Shown: piece by piece, positions 55,281-63,993 of the stretch
How positions within the stretch are numbered: the stretch's first letter is position 1
Layout: every line of letters starts with the position of its first letter
From: Nitrospirota bacterium
GTDB taxonomy: Bacteria; Nitrospirota; Thermodesulfovibrionia; Thermodesulfovibrionales; UBA9159
Assembly (NCBI GenBank): GCA_021790195.1
Contig: JAJYIF010000003.1
Location: 62,001 to 126,000 of the forward strand
DNA: 64,000 bases
Direction: 5' to 3'
Translations under genes and position numbers: made by a program
The notes under the pieces: generated by a model
The model's database searches: none
What the model saw: the letters and a program-made list of their open reading frames with translations, nothing else
What the model was told of the DNA's origin: nothing

Positions 55281-55457
55281 CTACGAACCCAGGCTCGATA
55301 CGCAGACACCTGTCAGACATCCCTGGCCCGCAACACCTCTTGGATCGCTGAAACCGGTCTTGCACCCTACGCTCAACACCTCTTCTGCCGCAAGCTCGAT
55401 CCGTCTTAGCACAGGCTTCTCGTACTCACGCTTCTGCCCTTCTTCCATATTATCCAT
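55281..55457 (-). CDS. RiPP-like precursor peptide 2
   Basis: This 58-aa ORF starts at the ATG at 55457, 6 nt after AGGAG. It begins MDNMEEGQKREYEKPVL, continues RRIELAAEEVLSVG, and has the same tail as precursor 1: CKTGFSDPRG, GQGC, GVC, ending SSLGS. The 27-residue tail is identical in both copies. It opens the minus-strand cluster and is 226 bp upstream of the giant gene, so it is the likely first cistron. Recent duplication or gene conversion explains the identity. Family unknown. Confidence 0.8.
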   Translation of the reverse strand: MDNMEEGQKREYEKPVLRRIELAAEEVLSVGCKTGFSDPRGVAGQGCLTGVCVSSLGS

Positions 55458-55544
55458 CTCGAACTCCTAACTAAAAAACTCCTCTTAATAATTTCATGCA
55501 AATTATGTGCCTAACCCAACGTAGATTAGAGAGAAATTGCCGTA

Positions 55545-55724
55545 TTACTGCCGGCCTTTGCCGGGCTCTTTCCGCTTTTTCCTGCGAAACCGCTGAATGG
55601 CAATTCCAAAGGCCGACAGAAACACCCAGGAACAGAGAGGCAATCTGCCCGTCACGAGGGGCATATTGCCCGATGTGCCAATCAACGTGCCCTCATAGAA
55701 GAAAAACTTCTTCGCTGCTTCCAT
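55545..55724 (-). CDS. Candidate 59-aa membrane peptide upstream of precursor 2
   Basis: The ORF begins MEAAKKFFFYEGTLIGTSGN and has one hydrophobic segment (LCSWVFLSAFGIAI) followed by a strongly basic tail (RFRRKKRKEPGKGRQ). That helix-plus-basic-end layout resembles a C-terminal sorting signal or a small membrane peptide, but the ribosome site is weak. It lies 88 bp ahead of precursor 2 on the same strand and may be noise. The rest of 55458-55806 shows no gene. Confidence 0.3.
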   Translation of the reverse strand: MEAAKKFFFYEGTLIGTSGNMPLVTGRLPLCSWVFLSAFGIAIQRFRRKKRKEPGKGRQ

Positions 55725-55806
55725 AGGCCCCGCTGATCGCTTGTGGTCTATATTGAAAGAGTATCCTCTCTTGCAAATAAAATAGATTAATGTTTAGAAT
55801 TTCAAT

Positions 55807-56805
55807 ATGAAAGACCTTGCCGGACGGTTGCTTATTGCATTGTTCTTGGTGTCGCTTGCTTCCTGCGCTTCAACCGATTCCGGCCATACCGTCATCAATT
55901 CCCCAGATAATCCAGGAATGGTGGTTGTTCCCAGGGGCTGGTTCTATATGGGCGTAAATACCGCTGACGTCTCCGACAGGCCGGAACACCGAGTTTATGT
56001 GGGGACCTTCCTGATGGACAAGTATGAGGTCTCTGCAAGAGATTTTGCGGATTTTTTGAACGCCGAGGGCAACCCCGACGACAAGTACTTCTCCGTTGAC
56101 AAATATTCAACGATTATAGGCGTCTCTTTGGTAAACGGGAACATGGCAGAGACACAGCATAATCCTGAGAAATATGTCCCTCGCGCCGGGCTGGAGGACT
56201 ACCCTGCCAACAATGTATCCTGGTTCGGGGCCGATGCCTACTGTCAGTGGAAAGGTAAGCACCTCCCCACTGAAGCCGAATGGGAAAAGGCTGCGAGGGG
56301 TAAAGACAAGAGGGCATATCCCTGGGGCAACAGCGCCCCCGACAGCACAAAGGCCGTCTATGACCAGAAATGGGAAGAGAAGGGCTTCAATGTTATGGCC
56401 CCGGTTGAGTCTCACCCTGCCGGCGCTTCTTATTACGGCGTTCTCAACATGGCTGGAAACGTATGGGAATGGGTCAGCGACTGGTATAAACAGAGTTATT
56501 GTGATTACTGTAACCCCGATATCGACCCTGGCTGCGTGAATTGCTATCCCGATATTCAGTATGGCGTTTGCGTAACTGCCAAAGGTCAGACAACCGCACA
56601 AGCGTCCGAATTTGTCGGGAACGTGGAGATGCCGAACCTGCTTCCTGTGAATAATCCGTCAGGGCCTTCCTACGGAAACTTCAAAGTCCTTCGCGGCGGC
56701 TCATGGTATGACAAATACGGCGACCAGACCATAAGAAGCACGTACCGTTACTGGTTCGACCCATCGGACAGGTACTTCAACACCGGGTTCCGCTGCGCCA
56801 AGTAG
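55807..56805 (+). CDS. Lipoprotein with FGE/SUMF1 (sulfatase-modifying factor) fold
   Basis: This 332-aa protein has a lipoprotein signal with lipobox LASC (Cys20). Its FGE-sulfatase domain (about 35-330) includes FLMDKYEVSARDFADFLN, VSWFGADAYCQWKGKHLPTEAEWEKAARG, GNVWEWVSDWY and VLRGGSWYDKYGDQTIRSTYR. True formylglycine-generating enzymes carry two cysteines around that RGGSW segment; both are absent, so it is probably a non-catalytic or different enzyme. A five-Cys insert (YCDYC to GVC, about 236-258) is unusual. It is divergent from the RiPP-like cluster. Confidence 0.85.
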   Translation: MKDLAGRLLIALFLVSLASCASTDSGHTVINSPDNPGMVVVPRGWFYMGVNTADVSDRPEHRVYVGTFLMDKYEVSARDFADFLNAEGNPDDKYFSVDKYSTIIGVSLVNGNMAETQHNPEKYVPRAGLEDYPANNVSWFGADAYCQWKGKHLPTEAEWEKAARGKDKRAYPWGNSAPDSTKAVYDQKWEEKGFNVMAPVESHPAGASYYGVLNMAGNVWEWVSDWYKQSYCDYCNPDIDPGCVNCYPDIQYGVCVTAKGQTTAQASEFVGNVEMPNLLPVNNPSGPSYGNFKVLRGGSWYDKYGDQTIRSTYRYWFDPSDRYFNTGFRCAK

Positions 56806-56843
56806 TTCTCCAACACAGACAAGACCTCTCACGCAGGGTCGCA

Positions 56844-56899
56844 AGGCGCACAAAAAAACAAGGTCATTTATTCGAAAAGCATTTTGTTTCTTTGCGCCT
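56844..56899. terminator. Bidirectional terminator-like inverted repeat
   Basis: Arms beginning AGGCGCACAAAAAAACAA (56844) and ending TTTGTTTCTTTGCGCCT (56899) pair with about three mismatches. The A/T runs on both sides suit termination of the FGE-fold gene on the plus strand and the FN3 gene on the minus strand, which converge here. Confidence 0.65.
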
Positions 56900-56934
56900 C
56901 TAAGCGGAAAGTCTTCTCCTAGTTCCTTAAAGTT

Positions 56935-57357
56935 TCACGGGGCCTTTGCAGGCGGCGGTGGGACAACAACGAAAGTCAGGGCCTCCGAAAAGGGCCCCTC
57001 GCTGCCGTCAGCTGCTACCGAACTGATTTTAAAGAAATATGTTCCATAATCGAGGTTGTCGACAGTGCAGGACGTACCGGGGGTGCGCCGGTCCTCATAA
57101 ACGATCTTCTTAAATCTGCGGTCCCTCGCGAGGACAAAGTGGTAGCCTTCCGCCCCGCTGGCTTCTTTCCAGGAGAACAACACTTTAAACACGCCTATGA
57201 TTTCCGCCCTGTCTGCCGGGGACAGGACTGAGGGCGGCTGTATCAGGGACGTCTGAGCCGGGTCCCCTCTTTCAGAAGCGAGCGCCGGTGATGAAGCGTA
57301 CAGCCACATTATCATGCCTGCCAACCCCGGCAGTAACCATGCGTACCGCAGTTTCAT
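56935..57357 (-). CDS. Secreted protein with one FN3-like domain, end of the exopolysaccharide locus
   Basis: This 140-aa protein has a signal peptide (about 1-27, ending ALA-SERG) and a fibronectin-III-like domain (about 45-135: FSWKEASGAEGYHFVLARDRRF, TVDNLDYGTYFFKISSVAADGSEGPFS), closing with PPPPAKAP. Such domains bind protein or polysaccharide at the cell surface. It starts 86 bp after the Wzy-TPR gene. No catalytic motif is visible. Confidence 0.75.
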   Translation of the reverse strand: MKLRYAWLLPGLAGMIMWLYASSPALASERGDPAQTSLIQPPSVLSPADRAEIIGVFKVLFSWKEASGAEGYHFVLARDRRFKKIVYEDRRTPGTSCTVDNLDYGTYFFKISSVAADGSEGPFSEALTFVVVPPPPAKAP

Positions 57358-57443
57358 ATCACACCTCCTGACGACCCTTCATTATACCTCAAGCCGGCGT
57401 AGCCGGAACAACAAATCTCACAGAAAGAGAGACAAGGCACGCT

Positions 57444-59801
57444 TCACTCCGCATGCCCGCCCTTTATCTCCTTCAATCTGTTCTCTGCATACTGATCCGA
57501 AGGGCGGAGTCTTAAAGCGTATTCATACTGAGCCATTGCTTTTTCCGTGACGCCGGTCTTCTCATATAGCTTCGCAAGTCCGATTCTCATTTCATAATCG
57601 GATGGAATTTCCCTTACCCCTTCCTCAAGCTTTGCGATGCCCTGCAAAGGCAGACCCATCTTATCGTACAAGGCCGCGATTCTCTGATAAATGTCCGGAC
57701 CTGCCATACCCGTTTTCTTCATTACGGACAGTGCGTCGAGGTAGGCCTGCACAGCGCCTTCCGGGTCCTCTATCCCCTCCTTATAGTTTCCGTACAGAAT
57801 AAGGCTCTCCGGATCCTCAGGTATGACGCTTCTCATCTCGGTCTGACTAAGCCCGCTTAAAACCATGGCAGTGATGAATTTCCTCGTATCCGAGGGATCG
57901 AGGGAGATCGCCGCCCTCATCTCCGCCTTTCCCTCATCCCTCCTGCCCTTTGAAAGAAGCCAGAGCGCGAAGTTCTTGTGTCTCCAGGCAGATGTCTGGT
58001 CATACTCGACTCCAAGTCTCATATACCTGTCCGCCAGGACGGACTTACCCGCACCTTCGAGACTCACGCCGAGCATCTGCAAGTACTCACCATTAACCGG
58101 GTTGAGTGAGACCGCCCTGCTATAATCTCTGACCGCCTCTTCCCTCTTTCCGAGAGCAAGATCGATATTGCCCAGGGCAAAGTTATACTTACCATCCAAA
58201 GGACTCAAGGCCGATGCCTTCTCCAATATCCGGGCCTTTGCCTTGAGAAGGTCCCTTCCTTCATTTGTCTGTCCGTTGGCCATCCGGAAGAGAATGTCGG
58301 CCCCTGCATTCAGAATAGGGAAGACCGAGACAAGTGTGAGTATTACAGCAACAGCCGCAAAAAAGAATGTGCGCCTTTCCCCGGGACGGATCACCTGCCC
58401 GACCTTCAGTGATGTCCCGTCTCCCTCGCCACCCGGCCTCATGTGGGACGCCGCTATGGAGAAGGCGAAAATCACTGTAAAGAATAGACCGTTGGCCCCT
58501 ATGTGGAGATTGAAATCCGTAAGACTGTGAATCAGCATCGCCGTAACACCCGACATGCCGCCGATGCCGAGGAGTCTCGGGCCGAGGGACTTTCTGCGCC
58601 CAAGCGACCTGAACATCAGCAGATAGAAAGAGACTATGACATAGACAGCCAGCGCCATCCCGGCGAGTCCGAGCTCGACCGCCCCCTCCACGTAATCGTT
58701 ATGCGCGTGTTCCCACCTTTCCGGAGCAAGGATTGTCTTATATCGCGGATAGACGTACTCATAAGTCCCAAGGCCCGTACCGAAGATTGGAAATGCCGCC
58801 ACTATCTTCAGGCAGTCCCTCCAGTTGTTCACCCTGAAATCGCTTGACACTTCCCTGATTCTCGTGCTCTCGAATTTCTGGACGATGGGTCGCCATCCGA
58901 ACCAGCCCACACTAAAAAGGACTACGAGAAATATGCTCACAATAACCCAACCCTTCTTCCTTGTGGAACTCTTGAGAGAAAGCATCATGCCGAAAAAAGC
59001 CATGGAAGCAGTCAGCCCTATAACTCCTCCCCTTGAAAGACTCAGGAAAAGAGACGTAGTCATAATTATCACGGCCATGCTTACAAGAATCAATCTGTTG
59101 GCATTTTCATGAGTTAGAAGATCGGACGCCAAAGCCCGGACCCCCTCCCCTCTTCTCACCGGGGGAAGAAGATAAAGACCAACTCCCACAGACACAGGAA
59201 TGACCATTTCCATGAGTCCCGCGAAATGGTTCTTGTTCAGATAGGGACCGAAGGCTGCGCCAATGTCAATATGACGCAACCAGAGCAGTTTCCCATTCCA
59301 TGAAATGACCTGAAAGATTCCCGTAACGGCCACAAGGCATCCGGAAGCGAGAATGGCCGCAGCCATCCCGAATACATGTTCGCCGTCACGCATGACCTGC
59401 ATCACCAGGAAATATGCGCACAGATAGGCGGCAAGCCTTATAACTTCCAGGAGAGTAGCCTGCGGATAGAGAGAGAGGGTGAGCCACGGCAGATTATCCG
59501 GGTTGGAGGCCACATCATGATAAATCTTATATGTCTCCGGTGATATTGTCTTGACGAGCATGGGCGGCAGAGGGATGAGCTGGAATATGGCCAGTGCCAG
59601 CAGCATGGCAAAGGGGATCAGAAAGGGAGGTTTTATAACATATGCAGGCAGATGATTGTCTTTCACGACTCCGAGCATCCAGAGAAGAAAAAGCACGAAG
59701 CAGGTGATCTCCATCACCGCAAGGGACCACGGCTCTACGGTGCCGAACATGAGGGGCGTGAGAAAAAGAAGAAGGACAAGTCCGCGTCGGACGGAATTCA
59801 C
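57444..59801 (-). CDS. O-antigen ligase/Wzy-type polymerase fused to TPR repeats
   Basis: This 785-aa inner-membrane protein has about ten membrane segments (1-500), with the Wzy_C domain and periplasmic motif EHAHNDYVEGAVELG near residue 360, and SLSRGGVIGL. The C-terminal third (about 520-785) is TPR repeats (LALGKREEAVRDYSRAVSLNP, EKAMAQYEYALRLRP). It would polymerise or transfer the exopolysaccharide repeat unit. It is downstream of Wzc and Wza homologues in one operon. Confidence 0.9.
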   Translation of the reverse strand: MNSVRRGLVLLLFLTPLMFGTVEPWSLAVMEITCFVLFLLWMLGVVKDNHLPAYVIKPPFLIPFAMLLALAIFQLIPLPPMLVKTISPETYKIYHDVASNPDNLPWLTLSLYPQATLLEVIRLAAYLCAYFLVMQVMRDGEHVFGMAAAILASGCLVAVTGIFQVISWNGKLLWLRHIDIGAAFGPYLNKNHFAGLMEMVIPVSVGVGLYLLPPVRRGEGVRALASDLLTHENANRLILVSMAVIIMTTSLFLSLSRGGVIGLTASMAFFGMMLSLKSSTRKKGWVIVSIFLVVLFSVGWFGWRPIVQKFESTRIREVSSDFRVNNWRDCLKIVAAFPIFGTGLGTYEYVYPRYKTILAPERWEHAHNDYVEGAVELGLAGMALAVYVIVSFYLLMFRSLGRRKSLGPRLLGIGGMSGVTAMLIHSLTDFNLHIGANGLFFTVIFAFSIAASHMRPGGEGDGTSLKVGQVIRPGERRTFFFAAVAVILTLVSVFPILNAGADILFRMANGQTNEGRDLLKAKARILEKASALSPLDGKYNFALGNIDLALGKREEAVRDYSRAVSLNPVNGEYLQMLGVSLEGAGKSVLADRYMRLGVEYDQTSAWRHKNFALWLLSKGRRDEGKAEMRAAISLDPSDTRKFITAMVLSGLSQTEMRSVIPEDPESLILYGNYKEGIEDPEGAVQAYLDALSVMKKTGMAGPDIYQRIAALYDKMGLPLQGIAKLEEGVREIPSDYEMRIGLAKLYEKTGVTEKAMAQYEYALRLRPSDQYAENRLKEIKGGHAE

Positions 59802-59847
59802 CGATTACTCTCCTTTGATCAAGGGGAAAAGCCCCGGCCGGGCTCAA

Positions 59848-62007
59848 TCAAGAAGTCTTTTCTTTCTCTTGCCTGTAGTCGTAATAATAGGGATACAGAT
59901 ACCTGTATCCCTCCTTCTTTGTATCCATGCCGTTAAGCACAGCGCCAAGTATCCTCGAGTTGGTATCACTCAGAAGCTTCATCCCGCGCTTCGCTATGTC
60001 GAAGGTCGTCTTTCCGCTCCTGATCACAAGGATGGTGCCGTTCACCACGGCCGAGAGTATCGTCGTATCGGTGACGGTGATCAGAGGCGCCGCGTCGAAT
60101 ATCACGACATCAAACCTCTCCATGACGAGATCGACGAAATCCTTCATCCTCTTCGAGCTCAGCAACTCTGAAGGGTTGGGGGGCAGCGGGCCGGACGGAA
60201 CAACGCTCAGATAGGGTATGTCGGTGGTCTTTATGACATCCTCGATCACGTGACGCGTCAGATAGCTGCTCAGGCCGACAGAGTTCTCCATGCCGAGCAC
60301 GCTATGGACCTTCGGCTTTCTCAGGTCGGCGTCCACGAGAAGAACACTCTTCTCGAGCTGCGCAAAGGCTATCGCAAGATTGACTGCCGTCGTCGTCTTG
60401 CCCTCGTTCTCGATAGAGCTCGTGATCACAAAACTCTTTACCGGATCGGCGGAAGAAAGAAGGATGCTTGTACGAAGTCCCTTATATGTCTCGGAGATGC
60501 TCGAAGTCTGGCTCGAATGCGCAACGAGCTCTATGGCCCCGTCGCGCAACTCTCCCTTCCTGACCGCGGGGATCACCCCGAGGAGTGGCAGGGAAAGCTT
60601 GCCTTCCACATCTTCCGGCGTCTTGAAGGTATTGTCGATATATTCCAGGAAAAAAGCTATGCCCACGCCGCCGAATGTGCCGGTTATGAGTGCAAGCAGG
60701 ATATTGAAGAACTTTTTCGGCTTGATCGGTCCTTTCGGAACTTCGGCCTTGTCGATAATATAGATGTTGAAAGACTTGACTTCCTCGGTCAGGCTCGTCT
60801 CCTTGATCCTCTTAAGAAGAGCGTCGTAGATCTGCTGGTTGGTGTCCACGTCGCGCTTAAGAACCCCGAAGTCTATCGATTTCTCGGACAGAGACATGGC
60901 CTCGCCCTTGCCCTGATTGAACAAACTCCTCAGACTCGCCTCCCTTGCAACCGAAAGCTCATACTCGTTCTTGATGGAAGCAATGACCCTCTTTGTCTCA
61001 TTGGCCAGCTTGTCCTTCAGCGCCTTGAGGTCTTCCTTAAGCCGGATCATCTGAGGATGTTTGTCACCGTACTTCTTCGACGTCTCCAGTATGCTTTTCT
61101 CCAGGCTTATCTCTTCAGCCCTCAGCGACTGGACAACCGAATCCCCGGCTATAGCAGGAACCGCCAGCGCGGCGGAAAGCTTGTTGGAAAGACCCTTCAC
61201 CTGATTGTACAGGTCCTCGGTCTCTCTCCTCTTCGTCTCCGCTACTATGAGCTGGGAACTCAAGGTCTGCAACTTTTGCGGCGTAACGGCCTCTTTATTT
61301 TCGAGCGCGACGATGTCCTTGTCCTTCATATATTCCTGAAGCGCCCTCTGCGATTGCTCCAGCTTCGACTTCTGCTCGTCGATCTTCTTGGTCATCCATT
61401 CCACCGCCTGTTTGGCGGAGCCCATCCTTATATCGAGAACCTGCTCCACGTAAGCGCTTGCAACGCCGTTGGCGATTTCGGCAGAGAGCCCGGCGTTCGG
61501 GCACTGGTAACTGATGTTTACGATGCGGCTGTTCTTGACGGGCTCTACAGAAAGACCGGCCTGCACCTTCCGCGCAAGAGCCAGGTCAAGAGAATCGTCG
61601 GCGGCAGCCGGCGCAGGCGCGCTCTTCGGTCGCGACAGGCCTATCCAACTCAAGATGCCGCCGATAATTCCTTCCCCGCTTTCTCCCGCAGCGGGATTGA
61701 ATTCCGGCCGTTTGGCGAGGTTAAGGTTCTTGACCACCTTCAGCGCTACGGCGGTGCTCTTTATCAATTCGTACTGCGTCTGATAATAGTCTTCTGAATA
61801 AAACGACTCATAATAAACGCCCCTCAGGTCCACAAGGTTCTGGTTCTCCTTGTCGATGAGTACCCTCGTGCTTGCCATATATATCGGCGTAGTCGTGAAG
61901 GTCCCCACAGCCACTATAAAGACGAGCACAACGAAAAAGGTGAGAGCGCTGTGTCTCCTTTTTAAAATGACCTTCCAGTAGTCCCTTAGATGAATCTCTT
62001 CCTGCAT
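59848..62007 (-). CDS. Wzc-like polysaccharide co-polymerase and BY-kinase
   Basis: This 719-aa protein has an N-terminal Wzz domain with two membrane helices (about 20-45 and 425-448), a long coiled-coil periplasmic part and a cytoplasmic bacterial tyrosine kinase domain. It has Walker A ENEGKTTT (about 530), A' VLLVDADLRKPK and B VIFDAAPL, and a tyrosine-rich tail (YRYLYPYYYDY) for autophosphorylation. It controls polysaccharide chain length and export with the Wza-like protein. Confidence 0.95.
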   Translation of the reverse strand: MQEEIHLRDYWKVILKRRHSALTFFVVLVFIVAVGTFTTTPIYMASTRVLIDKENQNLVDLRGVYYESFYSEDYYQTQYELIKSTAVALKVVKNLNLAKRPEFNPAAGESGEGIIGGILSWIGLSRPKSAPAPAAADDSLDLALARKVQAGLSVEPVKNSRIVNISYQCPNAGLSAEIANGVASAYVEQVLDIRMGSAKQAVEWMTKKIDEQKSKLEQSQRALQEYMKDKDIVALENKEAVTPQKLQTLSSQLIVAETKRRETEDLYNQVKGLSNKLSAALAVPAIAGDSVVQSLRAEEISLEKSILETSKKYGDKHPQMIRLKEDLKALKDKLANETKRVIASIKNEYELSVAREASLRSLFNQGKGEAMSLSEKSIDFGVLKRDVDTNQQIYDALLKRIKETSLTEEVKSFNIYIIDKAEVPKGPIKPKKFFNILLALITGTFGGVGIAFFLEYIDNTFKTPEDVEGKLSLPLLGVIPAVRKGELRDGAIELVAHSSQTSSISETYKGLRTSILLSSADPVKSFVITSSIENEGKTTTAVNLAIAFAQLEKSVLLVDADLRKPKVHSVLGMENSVGLSSYLTRHVIEDVIKTTDIPYLSVVPSGPLPPNPSELLSSKRMKDFVDLVMERFDVVIFDAAPLITVTDTTILSAVVNGTILVIRSGKTTFDIAKRGMKLLSDTNSRILGAVLNGMDTKKEGYRYLYPYYYDYRQEKEKTS

Positions 62008-62024
62008 GTCTTACCTCTAAGCCG

Positions 62025-62894
62025 TCAGAATATGCTTTCCGGCACCATAATGACGTCATCGGGTTTAATAAGCTGGTCAAGTCCCACCTTTTCGAGGGTC
62101 TTCTCCTGACCGTTCTCTTTTCTCTTGATCTTTATTCTCCCTTCAGCCGCTTTATCCGTAAAGCCGCCCGCCATGGTAATGGCCTGAATTACGGTAGTGC
62201 CTTCCTCAAACTTGTACACATTGGGGTTCTTCACTTCTCCCGTCACGTAGAAAAAACCGGCCTTCGGAATATATATGCTGTCACCGTCTTGAAGGGCGAC
62301 ATCGAGACTCGTATCTCCCTTCTCTATGAGCTTCCTGAGGTCCACCGTAATAGAGCGCTCGCCCTGAAGCGACTTCCTCTTCACGATGGCCTTGTCGCCG
62401 GCGTCCTTTGTGATGCCTCCAGCCTTCGAAAGGAGCTCGAGCAGCGTGGTCGGTCCCGGCAGCTCGTAAAGTCCCGGCTTGACAATCTCTCCTATCACCG
62501 TCACTTTCTTGCTTCTGTATTCCTCGACGAAGACCATGACCTGCGGGTTGACAATATAGCCCTCGGAGAGCAGACCGCTGATCCTTTTCGCGATCTGCTG
62601 CATAGTAAGACCCGCCACTTTCACCTCTCCTATGAGAGGGAAGGTTATGGTCCCTTCGCCGCTTACCCTCGCAACAGTCGTGAGGTCGGGGTTGTCGTAG
62701 ACGGTTATCCTAAGGACGTCTCTTTCGCCGACGAGATAATCCTGAGAGAAAACAACGGAGGGAAGAATCATTAACATTAACACCGCCGCTATCTCGATAT
62801 AGGACACGAACCGGCGGCGAGTAATCCGAACCGCTCTTCTATAGTGTTCCGACGATCCTGAAGAACACTGTGTCATTCCTGTAAGTGAATTCAT
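62025..62894 (-). CDS. Wza-like polysaccharide export outer-membrane protein
   Basis: This 289-aa protein has a long basic N-region then a hydrophobic signal (IEIAAVLMLMILPSVVFS), a Poly_export domain (DYLVGERDVLRITVYDNPDL, VSGEGTITFPLIGEVKVAGLT) and two SLBB domains (VTVIGEIVKPGLYEL, FYVTGEVKNPNVYKF). It forms the export channel with the downstream Wzc homologue. The start is uncertain: ATG 62894 (used) overlaps the barrel gene; 62876 or 62930 are possible. Confidence 0.92.
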   Translation of the reverse strand: MNSLTGMTQCSSGSSEHYRRAVRITRRRFVSYIEIAAVLMLMILPSVVFSQDYLVGERDVLRITVYDNPDLTTVARVSGEGTITFPLIGEVKVAGLTMQQIAKRISGLLSEGYIVNPQVMVFVEEYRSKKVTVIGEIVKPGLYELPGPTTLLELLSKAGGITKDAGDKAIVKRKSLQGERSITVDLRKLIEKGDTSLDVALQDGDSIYIPKAGFFYVTGEVKNPNVYKFEEGTTVIQAITMAGGFTDKAAEGRIKIKRKENGQEKTLEKVGLDQLIKPDDVIMVPESIF

Positions 62895-63993
62895 CAAAGG
62901 TCGAATTTCTGTTAGTATAACTGTAACCAACCTCTGTTAGCAACCATCGCTTAAACTGGTAAGACAGGCCTGCGCCCGCAGTCCAGGTGTCGTCGTCCCT
63001 CGAAACGCCGCGATAGCTGTCTCTTTCGTAACCCAAACTTGCGTTCGCTGTGATCTTGCCCGTAAGCCTGTGAAAATATTCCGCGGAGAGGAAGGTCGTT
63101 ACAAAATAGTCCGCGCCGAGCAGGTTCGTCTCGTTCGTCGCCCTCGAGCCCGACAGCTTCAGGGAATCCCTCGAAGAGAACTTGTGGTCGATAGAGATCT
63201 CCATTATATAGCCTCTGTATCCTTTTTTGGACGGATCGTCGAAGCTCTGTGTTCCGTATCCGGCCTTCACGGTCCCTTTGGTCTTCCCGGTCACATCCCA
63301 CGTTATGCCTCCGAACAGGTGGTGCTCCCTATTGTCGAGATTGTCGAGGGTCCCGGACTTTTTGAAATCCACGACCACATATTCATACTCTACAAATGCC
63401 GAAGTCTTCGGCATGAAACGGTAAAAGAGATATCCGTCAAACGAGTTGTCCGTCCTGTTTCTGAAGCTGTTCCTTTGGGCATCATAATTCAGAACATAGT
63501 TGGAATAGTCGACCTGGGCCGTGAACCTGTCGGTCAGAGAGTATGCCGCACCCGCAGAAAAAAGATTGTCGGAATAGAAATCAAGCTCCGGACTGAGACT
63601 GACTCCCCTCGGGTCGTGCGTTCTTCTGAAACCGTCACTTACGTGCAAATCGAGACCAACCGGAAGGCTCAAATCAAATTTCGCATTTGCCTTATGGTTG
63701 TCCGCATCGTTCTGGGATGAGAACCTGTTGAACCTTTCGAAATCCGCCTGATAGAGCAGTTCGAGCCGGTATCTCCGTTTGAACCTTGGAAAGACCAATT
63801 GAATGCCCGGACTGATCACCGTGGAAAAATCGCTTTTGGTATCGTCCTTAGTATTGAAAACATTGTCGGTGTATCGCTCGGTGACCGCAAGAAAGGGACT
63901 GACATCGAAAGAGCCCAGCCTCATCGCTTCCGCCTCTCCTGCAAGCGCTAAAATAGCGCACAAAAGAAAGAGAGCGGAAAGATATTTCTTCAT
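62839..63993 (-). CDS. Outer-membrane beta-barrel protein of the exopolysaccharide locus
   Basis: This 384-aa protein has a signal peptide ending near AEA-MRL (residue 23) and alternating amphipathic strands (YRLELLYQADFERF, SAFVEYEYVVVDF, LLTEVGYSYTNRNSTF), ending in aromatic-containing FFRIVGTL as expected for BAM recognition. It resembles EpsL or PEP-CTERM-associated outer-membrane proteins that accompany Wza-type export. It is the first gene seen of the operon, which may extend past the right edge. The final 7 bp of the window hold nothing else. Confidence 0.85.
   Translation of the reverse strand: MKKYLSALFLLCAILALAGEAEAMRLGSFDVSPFLAVTERYTDNVFNTKDDTKSDFSTVISPGIQLVFPRFKRRYRLELLYQADFERFNRFSSQNDADNHKANAKFDLSLPVGLDLHVSDGFRRTHDPRGVSLSPELDFYSDNLFSAGAAYSLTDRFTAQVDYSNYVLNYDAQRNSFRNRTDNSFDGYLFYRFMPKTSAFVEYEYVVVDFKKSGTLDNLDNREHHLFGGITWDVTGKTKGTVKAGYGTQSFDDPSKKGYRGYIMEISIDHKFSSRDSLKLSGSRATNETNLLGADYFVTTFLSAEYFHRLTGKITANASLGYERDSYRGVSRDDDTWTAGAGLSYQFKRWLLTEVGYSYTNRNSTFDEFTYRNDTVFFRIVGTL

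Noticed and set aside
60250-61797. 515-aa open frame on the plus strand opposite the Wzc gene
   Set aside because: Antisense shadow with an Arg/Leu/His-rich composition; the minus-strand Wzc reading has all kinase motifs.
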